A DNA stretch of 64,000 nt from Candidatus Hydrogenedentota bacterium (GTDB lineage Bacteria; Hydrogenedentota; Hydrogenedentia; Hydrogenedentales; JAEUWI01), in the NCBI GenBank assembly GCA_019637335.1, contig JAHBVV010000016.1, positions 1 to 64,000 of the forward strand, written 5' to 3'. A program made the translations under genes and the position numbers. The notes beneath the pieces are model-generated. The model was not told where the DNA came from. It searched no databases and saw only the letters and a program-made list of their open reading frames with translations. Within the stretch, counting starts at the first letter, position 1, and each line of letters opens with the position of its first letter. Positions 53,162 to 62,591 of this stretch are shown in pieces.

Positions 53162-54234
53162 TGTTTGGAAAGCAGGTTAACAAGAAGCGATATATACGGG
53201 TATGCGCCCCGGGCTGGTGGTTTGTATTTATCCTGCTGCCCGTCCTCCTGGCCGCATGGAATACCGCATTCAACCTGCTCTATCTCGTCCTCGGCGGCCT
53301 CGTAAGCTTCCTCGCCCTCTCCTTCCTGCTCGCGTCGGTGGCGCTCAAGAACGTAGAGCTCTACCGGAACGCGCCGCGAGCGGCCTACCGCAATCAACCG
53401 TTCCAGGTTCACGTGCGGCTCGAAAACAAGCGCCGGTGGTGGCCGCTGGTATCGGTGCGTGTGGAGCGCCTCGGATCCGAGCCAGCGCCCGTCGCCTACA
53501 TCCTTCGCGTGCCGCCCGGCGAAGCCGCCCGGGTCGCGGTGGAGGAGGTGTTTACCCGCCGCGGCGTGCACAAATTGCCCGCGTACCGGCTCGTATGCGG
53601 TTTTCCCTTCGGGCTGGTGGAGGGCTGCTACATACACCGCGACGGAGCGGAAGTCCTCGTATACCCGCGCGTGCACAACGTGCGCGCCAATGCGCTCGAT
53701 CGCGTTCCCAGCAGCTCCCATACGGCCACGCAAGGCGCGGACGACGGCGACGAGTTCTACGCCTTGCGCGAATACGTCGTCGGAGACGACATTCGCCGGA
53801 TCGTCTGGCGCGTGAGCGCCCGCATGGGCAAATGGATTGTTCGGGAGCTTGCGCGATACAACTCCCGCCTCGTAATCCTGGCGCTGGACACCACCTACAA
53901 CCCATCGCTCGACAACTTCGACGAGCGCTTCGAGGAAACCGTGGAGACGGTGGCGTCGGTGGCCATCATGCTGCTTCGCCGCCGGCACGAGGTCTCCATC
54001 ATTACACCAGACGATTTTCTTCCCGGCGGCGATGGAAAAGCCCATGAACGCAAGGTGCTTCGCATGCTCGCGCGGGTCGGCCCAACCGACGGGGCGAAGC
54101 CTTTCCAGGAAAAGATTGACGCCCTGGAGACGCTCGACTCCATGGTGGTGTACGCCTCGCCCGACCCCGAACTGTGGGGTACGCAGACGGGGCATGGGAA
54201 AGTGCTCGATCCCAGGGAACTGGTCCATGGTTAG
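53158..54234 (+). CDS. DUF58 domain protein (second MoxR module)
   Basis: 358 residues. Two N-terminal helices (FVFILLPVLLAAWNTAFNLL, LVSFLALSFLLA), then the DUF58 core: FYALREYVVGDDIRRIVWRV, ILALDTTYNPSLDNF and a C-terminal SIITPDDF. Starts with ATGATG inside the moxR stop (ATGA overlap), and the TgpA gene overlaps its end by 8 bp. Paralogue of the protein at 31971. Confidence 0.9.
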
Positions 54235-56422
54235 CGAACACCGAACCTACTTGAAATGGGCGACCGCAAGCCTCGTCACCGCCGGTTACCTCGCCCTCGC
54301 TTCCGTGAGCGCCATCGGCCCGGCCATCCTTCTCATTCCGCTCCTGTTTCTGTCCCTCGCCACCTACGGGGAACGGCTCGACCAGCGCTACCCTTCCTAT
54401 AGCGTCCTTACGCGCGCGATCACCATCGCATACTTCTGCTTTCTGCCGCTGACCCTCATCAACATGCATCTCCTGCCCGCGGTCGTTACGCTGGCCATTT
54501 ACATTCAGTGCTACACGCTGGTTCACAAGAAAAACGTCCGGAATTATTACCACCTCTACCTCATGTCGCTATTCCTGCTGCTGGCGGCATGCGTGCAGTC
54601 CCCCGAACCTTTCATCGGCTTCGTCATGCTGCTCTTCCTCATCAGCGCGGTATGGGCCAACGTGATGCTCCGCATCGTCGTCGAGGAAGAGGGGCTCGAA
54701 AAGCACGTTATGGTGGAGTACGTTTCGCTGGACTACCTGGCGAGGCAAGGCCGCGCCGGAACCGCCGCGGGGCACAGGCGCGCCGTGCCCGCCATGGCCG
54801 GACTCCTCACCCTCGCCGTCATGCTCATTACGGCCGCTACCTTCGTCCTTACGCCCCGCATGGAGGCCGGGATCCTCGGGCGTGGAGAGACCGTGATCGA
54901 GACCACCGGCCTCAGCGACTCCATAGATCTTGATGCCAGCGGGATGATCACGCAGGACGACACGCCGGTCATGATGGTTCGATTTCCGCAGGAACCCGGC
55001 GGCCAGCTGGCGAATGAGGACTGGCTTTACTGGCGCGTCACGACGCTGAACGTGTACGAAGGGAGCCGATGGAGCAGCGACGATGTAATGCTACTCGATC
55101 CGGGGATTCGCGCGCTCTCCAACAACCGGAGACCCGACCAGGGCGCCCATGGCGTCGAGAGAAACATGCGGACCGGCGCGAAGCTCGTCTACCAGTCCAT
55201 CTACATGGACGAAGTGCCCCATATGGGCGTGCCCGCACTCGATCTCGTGCAACGTGTCGAAGTCGACCAGGACATTCGCGGCGTGGAGCTCATGTGGAGC
55301 AACAATCGCGACTATACGGTTCGCCTGAACAAGGTGGGCTCGCGGCGCTTGAACTACGAGGTCTGGTCCGAACCCGGCGAGCCGGATCCCCAGGACCTGC
55401 GCTCAGCCCCCATGGTCTTTGACGGCGTGGGCGCCGGGGACTACCAATTGTTGACGGATCAGAATCTGACCGATCCCTCCCGCCAGCTTGCCGCGCAGCT
55501 TACCGATCCCCACGACACGCTCTACGACAAAGTCCGCGCTATTGAAGAATTCCTCAGCGGGCCGCAGTTCCTCTACACGCTGAATGTGCCGGAGGTCGAA
55601 TCAGGCCCCGTGATAGACGCCTTTCTCCATCAGTCGCGCATGGGCCATTGCGAACTCTTCGCGACCGCGATGGCACTCATGGTGCGGAGTATTGGCGTGC
55701 CAGCGCGCGTCGTGAGCGGTTTTCGCGGCGGCGAATGGAACGACTCCGACCAAACCTACACCATCCGCGCCAACATGGCGCACCTCTGGGTGGAAGTCTG
55801 GTTTCCGGGCTACGGCTGGATCAAATTCGACCCCTCGCCCCAGGGCGACGACGTCGAGCTCAGCGGAATGGACCGCATGAAATTGCTGGTGTCCCGCGCA
55901 ATCTTGAAATCCAAAATGTTCTGGTTCCAGGAAGTCGTCGGATTTGATCGGGGCGCGCAGATCGAACGACTCCGCAATTTCACGCTCGGGATCGCAGGCG
56001 TATTTCGGGGCGGCGCGGAATCGTCCGCCTCGCGCTCCGCTGGCTCGGCATCGTGGGCCGGCGTACTTGTGTCGCTTACCGCCGTTGCGCTGCTGATTGC
56101 CGGCGGGTTCGTCACCCTGCTTCGCGTGCCGTGGGTCCGAGTTCCGCGCGGTTTGCAGTTGACCGCCGACCAGATCCGCCTGGTGCGTCTGTATCTGCTG
56201 CTGCGCCGGCGGCTCCAGCATTTCGGCGTGTCCTGCGCGGGGAGAACCGCTGAGGATATCGGCCGCGAACTGCGCACGGATCGCTGGGGCGCGCCCGCCG
56301 AGGCGCTTCAAGTGCTGGAACTATACAATGCCGTCCGATTTGGCGGCGAGCCGCTGAACGGCGCGAATCTGGCCGGGCTGCGTAAGGCCATTATGCAACT
56401 GCGGCCGTCCGAGGCGCCCTGA
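54227..56422 (+). CDS. TgpA-like transglutaminase membrane protein with C-terminal DUF4129-like tail
   Basis: 731 residues. Seven or so N-terminal helices, a periplasmic core-type transglutaminase domain with the Cys-His-Asp triad: GHCELFATAMALMVRSIGVP, MAHLWVEVWFPGYGWIKFDPSP. A final helix (VLVSLTAVALLIAGGFVTLL) and cytoplasmic tail (LRRRLQHFGVSCAGRTAEDI) follow. ATG 54227 has AGGGAA upstream. Completes the classical MoxR-DUF58-TgpA triad; family proteins are proposed to act on envelope proteins or peptidoglycan. Confidence 0.92.
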   Translation: MVSEHRTYLKWATASLVTAGYLALASVSAIGPAILLIPLLFLSLATYGERLDQRYPSYSVLTRAITIAYFCFLPLTLINMHLLPAVVTLAIYIQCYTLVHKKNVRNYYHLYLMSLFLLLAACVQSPEPFIGFVMLLFLISAVWANVMLRIVVEEEGLEKHVMVEYVSLDYLARQGRAGTAAGHRRAVPAMAGLLTLAVMLITAATFVLTPRMEAGILGRGETVIETTGLSDSIDLDASGMITQDDTPVMMVRFPQEPGGQLANEDWLYWRVTTLNVYEGSRWSSDDVMLLDPGIRALSNNRRPDQGAHGVERNMRTGAKLVYQSIYMDEVPHMGVPALDLVQRVEVDQDIRGVELMWSNNRDYTVRLNKVGSRRLNYEVWSEPGEPDPQDLRSAPMVFDGVGAGDYQLLTDQNLTDPSRQLAAQLTDPHDTLYDKVRAIEEFLSGPQFLYTLNVPEVESGPVIDAFLHQSRMGHCELFATAMALMVRSIGVPARVVSGFRGGEWNDSDQTYTIRANMAHLWVEVWFPGYGWIKFDPSPQGDDVELSGMDRMKLLVSRAILKSKMFWFQEVVGFDRGAQIERLRNFTLGIAGVFRGGAESSASRSAGSASWAGVLVSLTAVALLIAGGFVTLLRVPWVRVPRGLQLTADQIRLVRLYLLLRRRLQHFGVSCAGRTAEDIGRELRTDRWGAPAEALQVLELYNAVRFGGEPLNGANLAGLRKAIMQLRPSEAP

Positions 56423-56431
56423 TTCGCACCG

Positions 56432-57673
56432 CTACTCGCTCAGCAGGAGCCCCACGGAGTTGAGGCCCCACAGCGCGACGGCCAGGTCCGTCTTGCCATT
56501 CAGATTGAGGTCGGCGGCGCAAAGGGCCCGGGGCTGGCCGTCCTTAAAGGTGTAGGACTTCCGGTTGAACTCCAGGAACGCCTTGTTCTTGCTATTGTCC
56601 GCCGTAAGCACCATCACTTCGCCGGAAGCAAAGCAGGCCGCCGCAATGTCCGGAAAACCGTCGCCATTGAAATCCCCCACGGCAATATCCTGGATGTTCT
56701 TTTCCATCACGTTCCGGTCCGTGCCCAGCATGATCTCCTGGGAGACCCGGAAGGAGAGGCGTCCGCTGCCATAGAATATGACGATGGTATCGTCCACATG
56801 CTTGTGCGAGACCACCAGATCCTTCTGGCCGTCCTGGTTGATGTCGGCCACCTCAAGCCGGTGGGGAAGGAGCCCCCGGCTCGAAAAACGGTCCGCCTCC
56901 TTGAATCCGCCCGTCCCGTCCCCTTGCCAGACCGAAACCTCGTTGGTCGCCATCAGCGTAACCGCGAAGTCCAGGTGGCCGTCGTGGTTCAGGTCCGCCA
57001 GCGCAATAGAGAAGGGACCGCCGGGAACCGGTATCAGCACGGGCTCCGCAAAGTACTTCTCCGCATGGCCGGGGAAATAGACCACCACGTCGCTGCTCCA
57101 GCCCGCCGCGACGGCGTCGCGGAGGCCATCGCGGTTTACATCGCCCACGGCCACCGACGTGAGTCCCGGGCGGTGGAATACGGGCAGTCCGTCCCCATCG
57201 ACCTGGCGCTCGTATCCGATCCCTTCCTGCGGCACTTCGAAATATTCCGGCTTGAAAATCCCCTCGTCATGCAAGTTCAGGAACAGGCTGAGATCGCGCC
57301 TGCGCGTCGCGTGGAAACTTGCCACCAGGATGTCGGGCCACTTGTGCGCGTCAATATTCGCCACCGCGATCGCATAAGGGCCGAAATCCGTCTTCAGCGA
57401 AGGGTGGTGCTTCTCGTAGCGCAGGTCGCCGCGCGCGAGCAGCAGGGAAAGTTCATCATTGGCGGGCCGCTCCTCGCGAAGATCGCCCAACTGCCCCCGA
57501 TCCGCCGTTATGATTTCGGGCCAGCCGTCGCCATTGATGTCTACCGCCACGATAGCCGATGGGTTCGGGCCCACCTGGCCGGGTAAAAGGCGAGCCCGCA
57601 TCTGGCCGCTGGCAAGCGTCGCCGGCAGCAGCGAAAGCATCAGGAGGGCGCGTTTCCATCGGTGCGCCATCAT
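56432..57673 (-). CDS. Secreted FG-GAP/VCBS-repeat protein
   Basis: 413 residues with a signal peptide (RALLMLSLLPATLASG). Six or seven beta-propeller blades carry calcium-binding signatures: VDINGDGWPEIIT, VGDVNRDGLRDAV, LADLNHDGHLDFAV, VADINQDGQKDLVV, VGDFNGDGFPDIAA, AADLNLNGKTDLAV. The blade count suggests a complete single propeller. Start ATG 57673 overlaps the pdxA stop by 4 bp. Function is probably binding to polymers or surfaces. Confidence 0.88.
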   Translation of the reverse strand: MMAHRWKRALLMLSLLPATLASGQMRARLLPGQVGPNPSAIVAVDINGDGWPEIITADRGQLGDLREERPANDELSLLLARGDLRYEKHHPSLKTDFGPYAIAVANIDAHKWPDILVASFHATRRRDLSLFLNLHDEGIFKPEYFEVPQEGIGYERQVDGDGLPVFHRPGLTSVAVGDVNRDGLRDAVAAGWSSDVVVYFPGHAEKYFAEPVLIPVPGGPFSIALADLNHDGHLDFAVTLMATNEVSVWQGDGTGGFKEADRFSSRGLLPHRLEVADINQDGQKDLVVSHKHVDDTIVIFYGSGRLSFRVSQEIMLGTDRNVMEKNIQDIAVGDFNGDGFPDIAAACFASGEVMVLTADNSKNKAFLEFNRKSYTFKDGQPRALCAADLNLNGKTDLAVALWGLNSVGLLLSE

Positions 57674-58656
57674 CGCCGCCCTCCGAGGCGCGCGGCGAGC
57701 TGGATCGCCGACAAGAGGCTGTCCTCCCGGGCGAGGCCGCGCCCGGCAATGTCGAATGCGGTCCCGTGATCCACCGAGGTGCGCACGATAGGGATGCCCA
57801 GCGTAATGTTTACGCCCTCGTCCATGGCAATGAGTTTCAGCGGAATATGACCCTGATCGTGGTACATGGCCACGACAAGATCCAGCGCGCCCTCGCGCAT
57901 GGCGCGGAATACCGTGTCGGGCGGGTACGGCCCGCTGCAATCGATGCCGGCCGCGCGGCACGTCGCGACGGCCGGCGCGATCTCTTCGATCTCCTCGCGC
58001 CCAAAGGCGCCCGCCTCTCCGGCATGCGGGTTCAAGCCGGCCACCCCGATCCGCGGTGACGCAACGCCCAGGCGCACCAGCGCATCACGACCGATCTCGA
58101 CCGATCGCACGATCCGGTCGTGGCGCACGTGCTCGATCGCGTCCCGAAGCGAAAGATGGCCCGTGATATGTACGATGCGCATGTCTCCGGCGAACAGGCA
58201 CATACGGTAATCCGGAGCGCCGGAGCGATCGGCCACCAGTTCCGTGTGTCCGGTATAGGGGCAGCCCGCAAGATAGATGCACTCCTTGCTGATGGGGCAG
58301 GTGACCATTGCGTCCAGACCTCCCGAGACGCATGCGTCCACCGCCGCTTCGATCCACGCCACCGCGCTCGCCCCCGCCGCCGGATTGAGCTGACCAAACT
58401 CAACTTCGGGGCCCGGCGCGCCGGCGTCCCACACCGGAATACAACCGGAAGGCGCCGGAGCGTCCAGCGAGGGAAGCAAATGTACGGGAGGCATGCCCGG
58501 GGCAAGTTCCGCCACGCTGCGCAGGGCGCGCCCGGAGCCAATGACAACAGGCGCGCAAAGGGAAACCGGATCGCGCCGGGCGAAGAGCTTCGCCACAAGC
58601 TCCGGGCCGATGCCGTTGACATCGCCCATCGTGATGCCGATACGGGGTAGGGTCAT
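57670..58656 (-). CDS. pdxA: 4-hydroxythreonine-4-phosphate dehydrogenase (PdxA family)
   Basis: 328 residues. GITMGDVNGIGPELVAKLF, CPISKECIYLAGCPYTGHTE, AGLNPHAGEAGAFGREEIEE and AMYHDQGHIPLKLI carry the metal-binding His residues and active-site Asp of PdxA. Makes a precursor of pyridoxal phosphate, though PdxA2-type relatives act in 4-hydroxybutyrate or threonate-like sugar-acid catabolism. No pdxJ is adjacent. Ribosome-binding site AAAGG precedes ATG 58656. Cotranscribed with the FG-GAP gene. Confidence 0.92.
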   Translation of the reverse strand: MTLPRIGITMGDVNGIGPELVAKLFARRDPVSLCAPVVIGSGRALRSVAELAPGMPPVHLLPSLDAPAPSGCIPVWDAGAPGPEVEFGQLNPAAGASAVAWIEAAVDACVSGGLDAMVTCPISKECIYLAGCPYTGHTELVADRSGAPDYRMCLFAGDMRIVHITGHLSLRDAIEHVRHDRIVRSVEIGRDALVRLGVASPRIGVAGLNPHAGEAGAFGREEIEEIAPAVATCRAAGIDCSGPYPPDTVFRAMREGALDLVVAMYHDQGHIPLKLIAMDEGVNITLGIPIVRTSVDHGTAFDIAGRGLAREDSLLSAIQLAARLGGRR

Positions 58657-59026
58657 AATACGCCTTTATTCTGGTCGAGACGGGAGAGCCGCCACGCTGG
58701 TGAATTGACCCGCGGCAGCCCCGGGCAAAGCGGAATCGTAACACAGTCCCCGCGTGCATTCCCATTGGCGGGCCAACCCGCCATTTGCGGTCGTGCGCCC
58801 CAAAGGCCGCGAAAAGCCCCGTTTTTGCTGGCGTTTTCATTTTGCGCTTGCGTTGCTCGGGAACGGATGCTATACTGACCCTCCGTACCGGGAATCGCGG
58901 CCAGGTGCCGTTGGGAGGGCTGGTCCCGCAGCCCGGTTTCGGGTTGGAGTGCGTGTATCAACGCAAGAACTACAGTATACGTCCCGGGAGAAGTGTGCCT
59001 GCTCGGCGGCCGGAGTCTGCAAGATT
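58657..59026. other. Divergent gap between pdxA and mazG
   Basis: 370 bp without a credible gene; the promoter at 58848-58876 is the only recognisable element. The predicted mRNA leader to ATG 59027 would be about 145 bases. No known riboswitch fold was recognised in it. Confidence 0.5.
58848..58876 (+). promoter_or_regulatory. Sigma-70 promoter for mazG/dnaA region
   Basis: -35 TTGCGT, 17-bp spacer, extended -10 TGC-TATACT. The best-spaced full promoter in the window. Predicted start near 58883. Confidence 0.65.
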
Positions 59027-59470
59027 ATGAACCGTTTTCCTGACGTCACGGATGCCCTGATGGAGTCCATGCGCGTTCAGGCGGCGGCCTCCGCGCAAGG
59101 CTTCGATTGGGACGCGGCAGCGGGCGTCCTGGATAAGGTGGAGGAGGAGGCGCGTGAGATCCGGGAGGCCCTCGAAGCGGGCGACCTCGAACACGCGAGA
59201 CGGGAATTGGGCGATCTGCTGCTTGTTGCCGTCAATTTAGCCCGCTTTCTGGATGCAAGCCCCCGAGACGTCCTGCTCGGCGCCACCGCGCGCTTCGAAA
59301 ACCGCTTCGAGGCGCTTCGCAAAGCACTGGACGCGGAAGGCAAGGCCATCCGCGAATGCAGTTCCGAGGAGCTGGAGGCGTATTGGCAGCGCGTGAAACC
59401 CGCTGCCGATGAACTACTTAGGAAGAGGCTTGACACGGGCGCGCCCCGTGGTGCAAACTCAAGGCCCTGA
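59027..59470 (+). CDS. mazG: MazG-like nucleotide pyrophosphohydrolase (single domain)
   Basis: 147 residues. The all-alpha NTP-PPase signature is present: KVEEEAREIREAL followed by ARRELGDLLLVAVNLARFL (ExxE then ExxD, Mg ligands), then VLLGATARFENRFEAL. It matches the second domain of E. coli MazG; the first is absent. Hydrolyses NTPs to NMPs to clean pools. ATG 59027 has only GGAG at long spacing. Lies just before the candidate origin and dnaA. Confidence 0.85.
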   Translation: MNRFPDVTDALMESMRVQAAASAQGFDWDAAAGVLDKVEEEAREIREALEAGDLEHARRELGDLLLVAVNLARFLDASPRDVLLGATARFENRFEALRKALDAEGKAIRECSSEELEAYWQRVKPAADELLRKRLDTGAPRGANSRP

Positions 59471-59472
59471 TC

Positions 59473-59620
59473 GCTTAAAAGCCTTGATTTTAAAGGCTGA
59501 AATGAGGGTGTGGATAACCTGTTGGGAACCGGTGGAAAACCGGTGGAAAACACGGTTTCGGGATGGTCGGGGTACTGCCCGTGGTGTGAAATTGTTAATG
59601 ATAACGGCATAACTATTGTT
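59473..59620. other. Candidate replication origin (oriC) upstream of dnaA
   Basis: Between mazG and dnaA. A perfect DnaA box TGTGGATAA at 59509-59517 opens four tandem 11-bp units: TGTGGATAACC, TGTTGGGAACC, GGTGGAAAACC, GGTGGAAAACA (59509-59552). Eleven-base spacing puts the boxes on the same helical face. They are flanked by AT-rich, hairpin-prone AGCCTT-GATTTTA-AAGGCT (59480-59498) and by GAAATTGTTAATGATAACGG (59588 onward). The array points to ordered DnaA binding. Only the first unit is a perfect box. Confidence 0.7.
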
Positions 59621-59686
59621 GTGCCAATGCCTGGGCGCGGAAGCGAGAATTGACCTGGTAGTTGTGACGGTTGGACGGGAGTGAGA

Positions 59687-61078
59687 ATGGCCGCAAAGAG
59701 TGATGTGAATCCATGGCAGCTGGCGCAGAAGCACCTGCAAGACGCGCTGGATGAATACAGTTACAAGAACTGGTTCGCTCAGACCCGATTCGAGTCCTGT
59801 GCGAACGGGCAGTTGCTCGTCGGTGTTCCCAGCCAGTTCTTCGCCGACTGGCTTCGCGACCACTACATGGACGCCGTGTGCGACTCGCTCCGCAAGGTGA
59901 TGCCCGACTTTCAGTCCGTCGATTTCATACCGCGGCCGGAACCGGCGCCGGAATCGCCGGAAGTCCGGTTGCCCAGGCCGATGCAGGCCGCGCCCGCCGT
60001 GGCGGCCTCTCGCGCGGCGGCGTCTCGCCGTCCCGTGCGCAACGGCCGCAGCTACAATGGCTTTAACCCGCGCTATACGTTTGATCGCTTCGTGATCGGT
60101 TCAGGAAACCGCTTCGCCCACGCCGCCGCGCGCGCGGTGGCGGAGTCGCCCGGCCGCGCCTACAACCCGCTCTTTCTCTATGGCGGAACCGGGCTCGGCA
60201 AGACCCACCTCATGCAGGGCATCGGGCAGTTCCTCCTGTCAAAGCAGCCCGATCTGCGCTGTGTGTTCATCTCGTCCGAGCACTTCACAAACCAGCTCAT
60301 TCAGAGCATCGCCGAAAAATCGACCCAGCAATTCCGCGCGAAGTATCGGAAAGTGGACGTGCTGCTGATCGACGATATCCAGTTTATTGCGGGCAAAGAA
60401 GCCACGCAGGAGGAGTTTTTCCATACCTTCAATGTGCTCTTCGATATGCACAAGCAGATCGTGCTCTCCAGCGACCGCAGCCCGAAGGAAATGCGCGGGA
60501 TCGAAGAGCGCCTGATCTCCCGTTTTGAGTGGGGCCTGGTGACCGATATCCAGCCGCCGGATCTCGAAACCCGGGTGGCTATCCTGCAGCGCAAGGCGCA
60601 GGAAGAGAACCTCAGCATTCCCGACGACGTGATGCGCTACATTGCGACCTACATCACCACGAATATCAGGGAACTGGAGGGCGCGCTCATCACCGTGCTC
60701 GCCTACAGCCGCCTGACCGAGGAAAAAATATCGATCGCCATGGTCGAGGAAGTACTCCGCGATCTCATCGGCTCCGAGAAGATCAAGCCGGTGACCATTG
60801 AGCAGGTCCAGCGCGCCGTCGCCGATCACTTCGACGTGCGCATTGCCGACCTCCACGGTCGCAGCCGCCAACGTCAGATCGTCAAGCCGCGCCAGCTCGC
60901 GATGTACCTCTGCAAGGAGCTCATCCCGAGCCTGTCCCTGAGCGATGTGGGCGACGCCTTCGGCGGCAAGGATCACACGACCGTGCTCTACGCCTGCGAG
61001 AAAGTGTCCGAGGAAGTGCGGGAGTCGCCCGCCGCGCGGCAGATGGTGGAGCAGCTCACCAAGACCATCCGTTCGTAG
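59687..61078 (+). CDS. dnaA: Chromosomal replication initiator protein DnaA
   Basis: 463 residues. Domain I (WQLAQKHLQDALDEYSYKNW), linker ~90-125, AAA domain III with Walker A LYGGTGLGKTHLM (~165) and Walker B LLIDDIQFIAGKEATQEEFF, and domain IV with DLHGRSRQRQIVKPRQLAMY and FGGKDHTTVLYACEKV, the DNA-binding signature. ATG 59687 has GGGAG five bases upstream; GTG 59681 is less likely. Unlike many bacteria, dnaN does not follow; a repeat region does. Confidence 0.98.
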   Translation: MAAKSDVNPWQLAQKHLQDALDEYSYKNWFAQTRFESCANGQLLVGVPSQFFADWLRDHYMDAVCDSLRKVMPDFQSVDFIPRPEPAPESPEVRLPRPMQAAPAVAASRAAASRRPVRNGRSYNGFNPRYTFDRFVIGSGNRFAHAAARAVAESPGRAYNPLFLYGGTGLGKTHLMQGIGQFLLSKQPDLRCVFISSEHFTNQLIQSIAEKSTQQFRAKYRKVDVLLIDDIQFIAGKEATQEEFFHTFNVLFDMHKQIVLSSDRSPKEMRGIEERLISRFEWGLVTDIQPPDLETRVAILQRKAQEENLSIPDDVMRYIATYITTNIRELEGALITVLAYSRLTEEKISIAMVEEVLRDLIGSEKIKPVTIEQVQRAVADHFDVRIADLHGRSRQRQIVKPRQLAMYLCKELIPSLSLSDVGDAFGGKDHTTVLYACEKVSEEVRESPAARQMVEQLTKTIRS

Positions 61079-62059
61079 CCGCTGCCTCGCAAGTTTCCCC
61101 GCGTCGCGCCCTTCGTCGTGAACCCCTCCGTGATCGCCGGCAGAGGTGGTTCTGTATCACCATCCGTCAACTTCTTGCTTTTTCGTAATACTTTAGCCGT
61201 ATGAAGTAGCGCCAGCCCATTCTTGTCATGCCGCGATACTACGACGAGAGCGCGCAAGGCTGGGAGCGAAGGTCGAAGACGCGCCGCAGGAGGGCGTCCC
61301 CGCCTGCAATGCACCGGAGGTGCATGGCGTACTTGCAATATCGGCACACTTGATCGGCGAGACAATTGGAGCCGGACTACCGCTGATTAGCAGACTCGCG
61401 CCTCCGGCGCGTTGCGGGCGGCCCGGCGCCCGGTGGATCCCGCTACAAATCCGATGCTGAACAATCCGAACAGGCCACGTCGAAAATTGCCCGCCGCCAC
61501 CGCCAGGCCTCAATCTCCGGAACGGTTTTCTATCCGTGACATCCGTGGTCAAGAATCCTGATCGCGGCCAGCCCCTGCTCCCGGTGAATTCGTGTGCATT
61601 CGTGGTTCAATCGCTGTAACAGTTTGGCCGTCTGAAGCAAAGAAGATTTTCAACCACGAATTAACACGAATTCACACGAATAAGAGAGACTATTGACCCG
61701 GTTCAAAGATGGAATGGTAATAGGTCCGCCTTTTATCCCCTTTGAACCTATGAAGAGAAGAATTATTTTCGGCGAAAGAGTTGATCATGTTCGCCGCGGC
61801 CAATCAGGTTTCTCGTTGCTTGGATGCCTGGCTGAGGGCCTGGGTAAGGGCCGGCTTCATGAATCGAATCTCGGTTTCTTATTCGTGTCTATTCGTGTCC
61901 ATTCGTGGTTAAACTGCTATTCAACTTCAGGCCGCTAAAGTGTTACCAGTCGCTTAAGGAACGCGTGAAGCCCAGGCCAGCTCCTTTGCGTCTCTGCGCC
62001 TTCGCGTGAATTGGCGGCCACCGCCGCCATGTGCTATTCTAGACCGAGGAGAATAAAGC
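61079..62059. repeat. Gene-free repeat region between dnaA and def
   Basis: About 980 bp with no credible gene. Three copies of the CACTTTAGC motif (61181-61206 plus, 61614-61637 plus, 61925-61947 minus). An inverted pair of the CACGAATTxACACGAATTCAC type lies at about 61652-61690 and, inverted, 61878-61915; a third partial copy is at about 61585-61605. 61256-61330 holds a GGAGCG/GTCCCCGCCTGC type repeat. A short ATG frame at 61693 is not convincing. Confidence 0.65.
62011..62040 (+). promoter_or_regulatory. Promoter for def-recR
   Basis: -35 TTGGCG, 18-bp spacer, extended -10 TGC-TATTCT, about 20 bases before ATG 62060. AGGAGA lies between. Confidence 0.6.
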
Positions 62060-62584
62060 ATGGCTGTGCTGAATGTTGTTCTTTACCCGGATGATCCGCT
62101 CACCCGTAAATCCACCCCGATCGAGACCTTCGGTCCGGAGTTGCTTGGCCTCGCCAGCGATATGCTCGAGACGATGCATGCCTACGATGGCGTGGGCCTG
62201 GCCGGTCCCCAAATCGGGCTTGCGAAGCGAATTTTCGTCTATCAGGAGCCCGGCGGCGAGCCTGGGTGCCTGATCAATCCCGAATTCGTCGCGATGGAAG
62301 GCCGCGAAGAGGGAGAAGAAGGTTGTCTGAGCCTGCCCCGCGTATATTCAAGCCGCGTGCCCCGCGCCACCTATGTGCAGGTGCGCGGTTTTGATGAGAC
62401 CGGTTCCCCGATTCAGTTTGAGGCCCGCGATTTCCTCGCCCGCATTTTGCAGCACGAGTACGATCACCTCGAAGGCGTCTTGTTCCCCGACCGGCTGGAT
62501 ATCCTCTCCCGCGAGGCCGTGCTCCAGGAATGGCAGGCGGTTCGCGAAGAGATCCGCGCCGGCGTCGCCAACCGTCTGGAATAG
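62060..62584 (+). CDS. def: Peptide deformylase
   Basis: Removes the formyl group from nascent proteins. 174 residues with all three motifs: GVGLAGPQIG, EGCLSLP (metal Cys), and QHEYDHLEGVLF (metal His pair and catalytic Glu). ATG 62060 has AGGAGA at good spacing. It is followed by recR, whose start lies 7 bp after its stop. Confidence 0.96.
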   Translation: MAVLNVVLYPDDPLTRKSTPIETFGPELLGLASDMLETMHAYDGVGLAGPQIGLAKRIFVYQEPGGEPGCLINPEFVAMEGREEGEEGCLSLPRVYSSRVPRATYVQVRGFDETGSPIQFEARDFLARILQHEYDHLEGVLFPDRLDILSREAVLQEWQAVREEIRAGVANRLE

Positions 62585-62591
62585 CCCTTCC

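Noticed and set aside
61693-61938. 81-codon plus frame between dnaA and def
   Set aside because: Ends in the CACGAAT and CACTTTAGC repeats and has no recognisable features.
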